A program made the position numbers and the translations under genes. From contig JADJMH010000009.1 of NCBI GenBank assembly GCA_016709675.1, positions 124,001-188,000 on the forward strand: a stretch of 64,000 bases of DNA, written 5' to 3'. Shown piece by piece: positions 59,489 to 64,000 of this stretch; the stretch's first letter is position 1; each line of letters starts with the position of its first letter. The notes under the pieces were generated by a model. The model was not told where the DNA came from, searched no databases, and saw nothing but the letters and a program-made list of their open reading frames with translations. This DNA is from Candidatus Accumulibacter proximus (lineage in GTDB: Bacteria; Pseudomonadota; Gammaproteobacteria; Burkholderiales; Rhodocyclaceae).

Positions 59489-62400
59489 TCAGCGAACAGG
59501 GGAGGAACGCAACACCACCCGAAAGCCGACATCGACATTCCGGTCGCCAGGGAGAAGCCAGCCGCGGACGGCGCAGCGGGCGAGGACTCGATGGTCGAGC
59601 CACGAACCGCCCCGCACGACCCGCCAGATATCATCCGGTGCATCGAGGTCTTCGCGTTTCAGGTCGGCGGCATCGTAGGGGTAGACGAAATCGGGGTGTT
59701 CCCAGCCGGTTCCCCACAGGCTGCGCGTCCATTCCCAGACGTTGCCGGCCATGTCTTCGCAGCCATGGGGGCTGCGCCCCGCTGCGTAGCAGCCGGGGGT
59801 GCTGGTCTCGCCGATGCTCTTTTCGGCATTGGCGTGGTCGACGTCCCATTCGTCGCCCCAGGGGTAGCGACGCCGCGGCGACGGATTGTCGTGCAGCGCG
59901 GCGGCGGTGACGGGGAAACCCTGCGCGATCGTTGCGTAGCGGACTCTGGCCGGGATCTGCTCCCCGCCGCGCGCGGCCTTCTCCCACTCGGCTTCCGACG
60001 GCAGGGAGACCGACCAGCCCGCCGGCAGCACGCTTCTCCAGCGCCCACTCAGCCAGGCGCAGAAGGCGCGCGCTTCGTGCCAGCTCACCTGGACCGCCGG
60101 GCGATTCTGCGGGTAACGCAAAGCGTTCGGGTCATGCCCTTGATGGGCACTCGCGGCGACGAACTCGGCAAACTGCGCCACCGTGACCGGCGTCTCGGCG
60201 ATCCAGTAAGCGTAGTTCAGCGTTTCGTTGCGGTGCAGCGGGGCCTCTTCATCTCCTTCCTCGCCCATCCAGAAGGCGCCGCGCGGCACAGCGACGAAAC
60301 GCATCCGGTCGACCTGGAGCAGGTAGGTGCGCGGGTCGCCGAGCTGCGCCAGCACGTCGCCGGCGTAGGCGCGCTGTCGGGCCGGCAGGCCGCCGTCGGC
60401 GGGGGCGACCGGCAGCGCGGCGGCGAGCCAGTCGGCGACGCGCGTGGCGATGGCGCTGCTGCGGTCGCGCTGGCGGATCGCGCCGACCCCGATCTCGAGC
60501 AACTGCAGTCCGGCGAGCAGGGCGCAGGTCCAGTCGCTGGCGTCGGGCCGCTTCTTCCGGCAGAAGTCAGCGAAGTTCGCGCCGCCGATCAGTTCGTCGG
60601 CGGCACTGGCGCCGCGCTCGGTCCTGGCGAGGCGCGCCGCGAGCGGCAGGACGACCTGCCAGTGGCCGGGCGCCGCCCGGGCAAGCCGCGCGCATTCGGC
60701 GGGGAAATCGGCCTTGGCGGCGAGATGGCAGGCGGCGAGGAATTCCTGGAAGGTGCGATGCGGGAAAGCGAACTGCTGCTCGCCATCGCGTTCGCCCTGG
60801 CCGATCAACAGGCCGGCGCGCTTCTCGATGTAATCGACGACGACGGCGGCCTTGTCGCGGCTGTTGTTGAGCAGCGGCCGAAAGGCGCGGATCAGGCGAT
60901 CCTCGCCGATATCGGTCGTGCCCGCCGTGGCCGCGGTTCCGAGGTCCCGGTGGCCGGCGTGCGCCAGCGGTTGGCTGACGACGCTCTGCTGATGGACGGT
61001 GAAAGCCAGTTCCTCGAGCACTTCGCGCAGGTCGGATAGCTTCAGCGTCGGGATGGCGAGTTCGTCGAGCAGCGCCCGGTCGGCGCCGATCTGGCGGTTC
61101 CAGCGCAGCATCAGGAGTTCGACCGAGTCGTTGTAGAGGTCGGCGCGGTCGTCGGGCAGGCGGCCGCGATTGGCGTGCAGCGTCGCCATCAGGGTGAGCA
61201 GCAGCGGGTTGCGGGCGAGCGGCAGCAGGTCGGGGCGCTGTCGCGCGGCGAGCAGGTCGGCGCGCTTGCGCTCGGCATCGCCCCGTGGCAGCCATTTGCG
61301 GCTGACCAGCGCGGCGTACCAGACGCCGATGAAGTGTTCGATCTGGGGGTCGGTCAGGTCGGCCAGTGCATAGACGCCCTGTGCCGGGTCCGGGCCGCCG
61401 GCCCAGGCATAGGGCCGGGCGGTGAGCAGGAAGCGGCATTTCGACCCGGCGCTGCGGGTGATTTCATTGACGGCCTTGAGCACGCGCTGCCGGGTCTCGC
61501 CGCTGCCGCATTCGTCGAGGCCATCGAGAACGATCAGCGCGCCGTGGCGGCGGGCAATGTTCTGCAGGTACTCGAGCGTGCGCGCCGACAGGCCGTAGCC
61601 GCTGGCCTCGAGTTCGCTGCCGATGAAGGCCCAGAGGTCGCCGGCGTGCATGGCTGCCTTGCCGGGCGGGAGCTGCTCGGCAAAACGGCGCAGAACGATG
61701 CGGACCGGCAGCAGCGCGCCGTGCGACCAGTGCGCTCCGAGATCGGCGAGCCGGTCGTCGTGACCCTGCCAGAGCGAAGCGAGGGTGAGCAGGACGCTGC
61801 TGCCGAAAGTGCTCTTGCCGCTGCCGGCGGCGCCGAGCAGGGTGAGCTGCCGGTGCTGCGCCAGCGCTTCGAGCGCCGACACGGGCCGCGTTTCGCCTGG
61901 CGTGTCGATCTCACCGCGGCCGCCAGGCGCGCGCTGGCGTTCGCGCGTCAGCCATCGCTCGAGCGTCGTCGCCTGCGGGACGCGCAGGTGCGTGTCGAGC
62001 GGCACGTAGACGTCGGCGAGTTGCAGCGGCTCGCGCTTGGTTTCGCTGGCGGCGACGTCGATCTCCCCGAGCCGGAGGCCGGCGAGATCGCTCGCCAGCG
62101 CGTGCACGTAGTGCGCGATGACCTCGCTGGCCTCCTGCGGGTCGTCGCCGCGGAAGACCTGCTGGATGATCTGGACGAAGTCGCGGCCGATGAAGTGGCC
62201 GCCGACGTCGAGCGGGCCGTCTACGGCTGCACCACCGGCGGTGTTGATCTGCGTGCCGATCCTGTCGCCGGGGATCTGGTCCCCAAGGATCCGGTCGCCT
62301 TGCACGAGATCGCCGCCGGTTGAGGGGGTGGCGGCGAGCTTGTCGAATTGCTGGTCGAAGTGCAGCTTGAGGTCGGCCACGTTCCGGTACACGGTCGGGA

Positions 62401-62809
62401 AGTGACCGAGTGCGGTGAGCTTTTCCTGGAATGCCCAGAGGCTCATCAGCTCCTTTTTGCTGGCGGTGCCGGTGCTGATCTCCGAGTCCTTGAAACAGGT
62501 GAGGATCAGCGGTTTGCCGGTGGCCTTGAACTGGGCGAAAGCGGTCGCGAACTCGTCCTCGGCGTGGGGACCGACCTTGGTGAAGAAGAACATCACGAAC
62601 AGGTCGCACTCGCGGATCGCCCGCTGGTACTCGTCCTGCCGGCGCGTCGGTGCGACGGTGTCGAGGAAGTCTTCCCGGATGACCAGTTCGAGAAAAACGC
62701 CCTGGTCGTGCCATTCCTCGTTCTTGCAGCCGACAAACGCTTCGAACTCGCGTCGATCGTCGGCGAGTTCGGCCGAGGAAGCGAGGAAGATCTTCTGGCG
62801 GAGGCTCAT
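59489..62809 (-). CDS. TIR-NACHT-FGE receptor 3 (DGR target protein)
   Basis: A 1106-residue fusion. TIR-like domain ~5-155 (QKIFLASSAELADDRREFEAF; CDLFVMFFFTKVGPHAEDEF), Gly/Asp linker ~163-210 (GDRILGDQIPGDRIGTQINT), NACHT with Walker A LLGAAGSGKSTFG (~325-335), Walker B LIVLDGLDECGSGE and LLTARPYAW, helical arm, and an FGE-type domain from ~840 (FVAVPRGAFWMGEEGDEEAPLH; VQVSWHEARAFCAWLSG; GCEDMAGNVWEWTRSLWG) ending VVRGGSW...GFRVVLRSSPVR. The FGE domain lacks an obvious formylglycine-generating Cys pair, consistent with a ligand-binding rather than catalytic role. Confidence 0.92.
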   Translation of the reverse strand: MSLRQKIFLASSAELADDRREFEAFVGCKNEEWHDQGVFLELVIREDFLDTVAPTRRQDEYQRAIRECDLFVMFFFTKVGPHAEDEFATAFAQFKATGKPLILTCFKDSEISTGTASKKELMSLWAFQEKLTALGHFPTVYRNVADLKLHFDQQFDKLAATPSTGGDLVQGDRILGDQIPGDRIGTQINTAGGAAVDGPLDVGGHFIGRDFVQIIQQVFRGDDPQEASEVIAHYVHALASDLAGLRLGEIDVAASETKREPLQLADVYVPLDTHLRVPQATTLERWLTRERQRAPGGRGEIDTPGETRPVSALEALAQHRQLTLLGAAGSGKSTFGSSVLLTLASLWQGHDDRLADLGAHWSHGALLPVRIVLRRFAEQLPPGKAAMHAGDLWAFIGSELEASGYGLSARTLEYLQNIARRHGALIVLDGLDECGSGETRQRVLKAVNEITRSAGSKCRFLLTARPYAWAGGPDPAQGVYALADLTDPQIEHFIGVWYAALVSRKWLPRGDAERKRADLLAARQRPDLLPLARNPLLLTLMATLHANRGRLPDDRADLYNDSVELLMLRWNRQIGADRALLDELAIPTLKLSDLREVLEELAFTVHQQSVVSQPLAHAGHRDLGTAATAGTTDIGEDRLIRAFRPLLNNSRDKAAVVVDYIEKRAGLLIGQGERDGEQQFAFPHRTFQEFLAACHLAAKADFPAECARLARAAPGHWQVVLPLAARLARTERGASAADELIGGANFADFCRKKRPDASDWTCALLAGLQLLEIGVGAIRQRDRSSAIATRVADWLAAALPVAPADGGLPARQRAYAGDVLAQLGDPRTYLLQVDRMRFVAVPRGAFWMGEEGDEEAPLHRNETLNYAYWIAETPVTVAQFAEFVAASAHQGHDPNALRYPQNRPAVQVSWHEARAFCAWLSGRWRSVLPAGWSVSLPSEAEWEKAARGGEQIPARVRYATIAQGFPVTAAALHDNPSPRRRYPWGDEWDVDHANAEKSIGETSTPGCYAAGRSPHGCEDMAGNVWEWTRSLWGTGWEHPDFVYPYDAADLKREDLDAPDDIWRVVRGGSWLDHRVLARCAVRGWLLPGDRNVDVGFRVVLRSSPVR
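59500..59620 (-). repeat. DGR variable region 3 (VR3)
   Basis: 121 bp, collinear with the template. Base-by-base comparison gives 17 changes at the 24 template adenines and only 2 at the 97 other positions (one T to C, one T to G). First 21 and last ~33 bases are identical. This is the cleanest evidence of adenine-directed diversification here. Confidence 0.95.
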
Positions 62810-62914
62810 GCTGATTTCCGGGTGGTCGCGCTGACGAGGCCTTCATGTTAGCCGGACGCCGGAGCGGCGAGCAAGGTGGGGAAGAAAGCAGCCGACGAAT
62901 CCCTGGCGGAATAA
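62810..62914. other. Upstream region of receptor 3
   Basis: Should hold the promoter of the receptor 3/TIR/receptor 2 genes. No convincing promoter or operator is visible. Confidence 0.4.
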
Positions 62915-63181
62915 TTGCGTGCGCACCCGCGGACCGGTCGGCGCGCTGGGCGCCGATGCGTTTGTCAAGGCACGGGAAGCTCGACTGAAACGAAGGCGGC
63001 GCAGGCGCAGAAACGAGGAGCGGAGTGGAAACGATCCAGCGGTGAGAGTGTCGTAGTTCAGTGACGGTCAGGCTGGAATGAGTTGAGGATTCCATGGCCA
63101 AGGATTAAGCGTTAGTTTAATATACTGTCCCCGAATCTACGAATCTACGTGTCCCCGAATCTACGTCCCCGAATCTGCGAA
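62915..63181 (+). mobile_element. Third RAYT element, decayed 3' remnant
   Basis: Reading RTRGPVGALGADAFVKAREARLKRRRR, this matches the C-terminal RTGRPLGxxAFVSxLExRLxRRLR of the 16299 transposase with frame damage. It is followed at 63116-63180 by TAATATACTGTCCCCGAAT and two further partial copies of GTCCCCGAATCTACG. Only the right end remains. Confidence 0.7.
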
Positions 63182-63364
63182 TCTGGAATCCGATTTATGT
63201 ATTCCTTCGTTCGTGGATTCCGTCACGGTCTTCTGGAAGGGGTGCTGTTAAGCTGGATTTGCGTTGAAAGCCGGTGGATGTTGCAGGGCAGGTATCGGAG
63301 ACCGATGCTTCTGACTTGGTGCCGATTTTGGAAGAAAAGCCTAACTTTTCGGACGGACTTTCTC

Positions 63365-63370
63365 TATAAT
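63365..63370 (+). promoter_or_regulatory. Possible -10 box (TATAAT)
   Basis: TATAAT 87 bp before the start of the small gene at 63458; the -35 candidate (TAACTT, 17-bp spacing) is weak. Confidence 0.4.
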
Positions 63371-63457
63371 GATGCTGCACTGCAACAAAGCGCGTCTGAC
63401 AGGGCACCTTCGGCCTGTCACAGCGCTTGGCATCGTCAGTATTTCTGGAGTACTCGC

Positions 63458-63805
63458 ATGAAAGCACCAAAGATCTTACCGTGGATCGCCCACAAGACTG
63501 GGATCAGTGAGGAACTCGCGCTCAAGCTGTGGCGTCGGGCGGCGGGTGAAGCTGAAGTCATCGCCGGCTGCTGTGACAGTTCCGACTACTATCGCCTGGC
63601 CGTCGAACGGTTTATCGACTTCGCGGAAGCCGAAGGCGATTGCTCGGTGGTACGCGAGACGGTCGGTTCGAGGACCTGCATTTCCTGGCTGTGGCGCTAC
63701 CAGAACCGGATCTCGAAGCTTAACCTGATCACGGCGCACAACCTCGTCAGGCTATGGCAAGCCAACCTGAGCGACTTGCTCGGCGGACAGAAACACGCTG
63801 CCTGA
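63458..63805 (+). CDS. Small conserved-looking protein of unknown function
   Basis: A 115-residue soluble protein, MKAPKILPWIAHKTGISEELALKLWRRAAGEAE, with AVERFIDFAEAEGD and a basic C-terminal half (CISWLWRYQNRISKLNLITAHNLVRLWQANL). GGAG lies 7 bp before the ATG. No domain recognised. It is directly upstream of an ECF sigma factor gene, which may or may not be functionally linked. Confidence 0.75.
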   Translation: MKAPKILPWIAHKTGISEELALKLWRRAAGEAEVIAGCCDSSDYYRLAVERFIDFAEAEGDCSVVRETVGSRTCISWLWRYQNRISKLNLITAHNLVRLWQANLSDLLGGQKHAA

Positions 63806-63896
63806 GAAGGGGCGCCGAGCACGCTGCTCGATGGGCAAGGATTCTGCTGTCCAGGTGCCGGCCTGTACTGGTCCGCATGTCGGCTAGACTGCCGCG

Positions 63897-64000
63897 ATGC
63901 GCGCAGACTGGAGCGACGAACGGTTGATGCTCGCGTACCGTGCGGGCGACGCGGATGCATTCACAACACTTTACCAGCGTTATCGAGCTTCGCTTTATCG
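63897..64000 (+). CDS. ECF-type RNA polymerase sigma factor, partial at window end
   Basis: The first 34 codons, MRADWSDERLMLAYRAGDADAFTTLYQRYRASLYR, match the start of sigma-70 region 2 in ECF sigma factors (LMxAYxxGDxxAFxxLYxRYxxxLYR). The rest lies beyond the window. Confidence 0.85.
   Translation, partial: MRADWSDERLMLAYRAGDADAFTTLYQRYRASLY

Overview
The window is a GC-rich chromosomal segment of a betaproteobacterium. The mix of genes fits the Rhodocyclales, most likely a Candidatus Accumulibacter-like floc or granule former: a PEP-CTERM protein, sigma-54 promoters with a PrsR-like element, a cohesin-tailed secretin, RAYT transposases, dense toxin-antitoxin pairs and STAND-type conflict genes. 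The genus is inference from gene content only. I found no rRNA, tRNA or CRISPR array.

Layout. 55-6740 (minus): a MoxR / DUF58 / DUF4381 / BatA / BatB / TPR / BatD operon, with a frameshift in batD. 6908-11171 (minus): an ebo-type metabolite-traffic cluster (EboC, EboF, EboE, EboB and a small unknown); the AroB-like EboD lies apart at 25563. 11494-15958: a secreted dockerin-type protein, a GspC-like protein and a PEP-CTERM protein with a cohesin-like domain. 16229-18378: RAYT elements and a VapBC pair. 18365-24910: an Rpn-type nuclease, a VTT membrane protein, a radical SAM protein, two exported proteins and a methyltransferase. 27055-37251 (plus): an 11-gene type II secretion / type IV pilus-like operon whose secretin ends in a cohesin-like domain. 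37318-43222 (minus): a branched-chain amino-acid-type ABC transporter and glutaryl-CoA dehydrogenase. 43658-46304: a haem sensor and a kinase-cyclase. 46499-48181: a decayed oxygenase and a PIN toxin-antitoxin pair.

The most notable part is 48402-62809, a diversity-generating retroelement (DGR) island built on immune-like receptors. Three receptor loci (caspase-NACHT-FGE; TIR-like protein plus NACHT-FGE; TIR-NACHT-FGE fusion) end in an FGE-type C-type-lectin-fold domain whose last ~121-133 bp match an adenine-rich template repeat at 54952-55072. Template versus variable region 3 differs at 17 of 24 template adenines but only 2 of 97 other bases, the signature of adenine-directed mutagenic retrohoming. 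A hairpin with a GACT loop lies about 70 bp past each variable region. The reverse transcriptase is only a C-terminal stub: a MITE-like repeat and a ~200-bp poly-G tract replace everything up to the catalytic box. Either the element is dead, or the assembly is broken there. The plus-strand receptor is itself damaged by a frameshift and a palindromic-repeat insertion.

Two other themes link genes. A 17-bp element of the form TGTCGA..TTCTTACA followed 65-75 bp later by a -24/-12 promoter occurs three times, ahead of the dockerin-type protein, the PEP-CTERM protein and eboD, suggesting one sigma-54 regulon. Cohesin-like domains (secretin and PEP-CTERM protein) and a dockerin-like tail (exported 708-aa protein) suggest a surface-capture arrangement.
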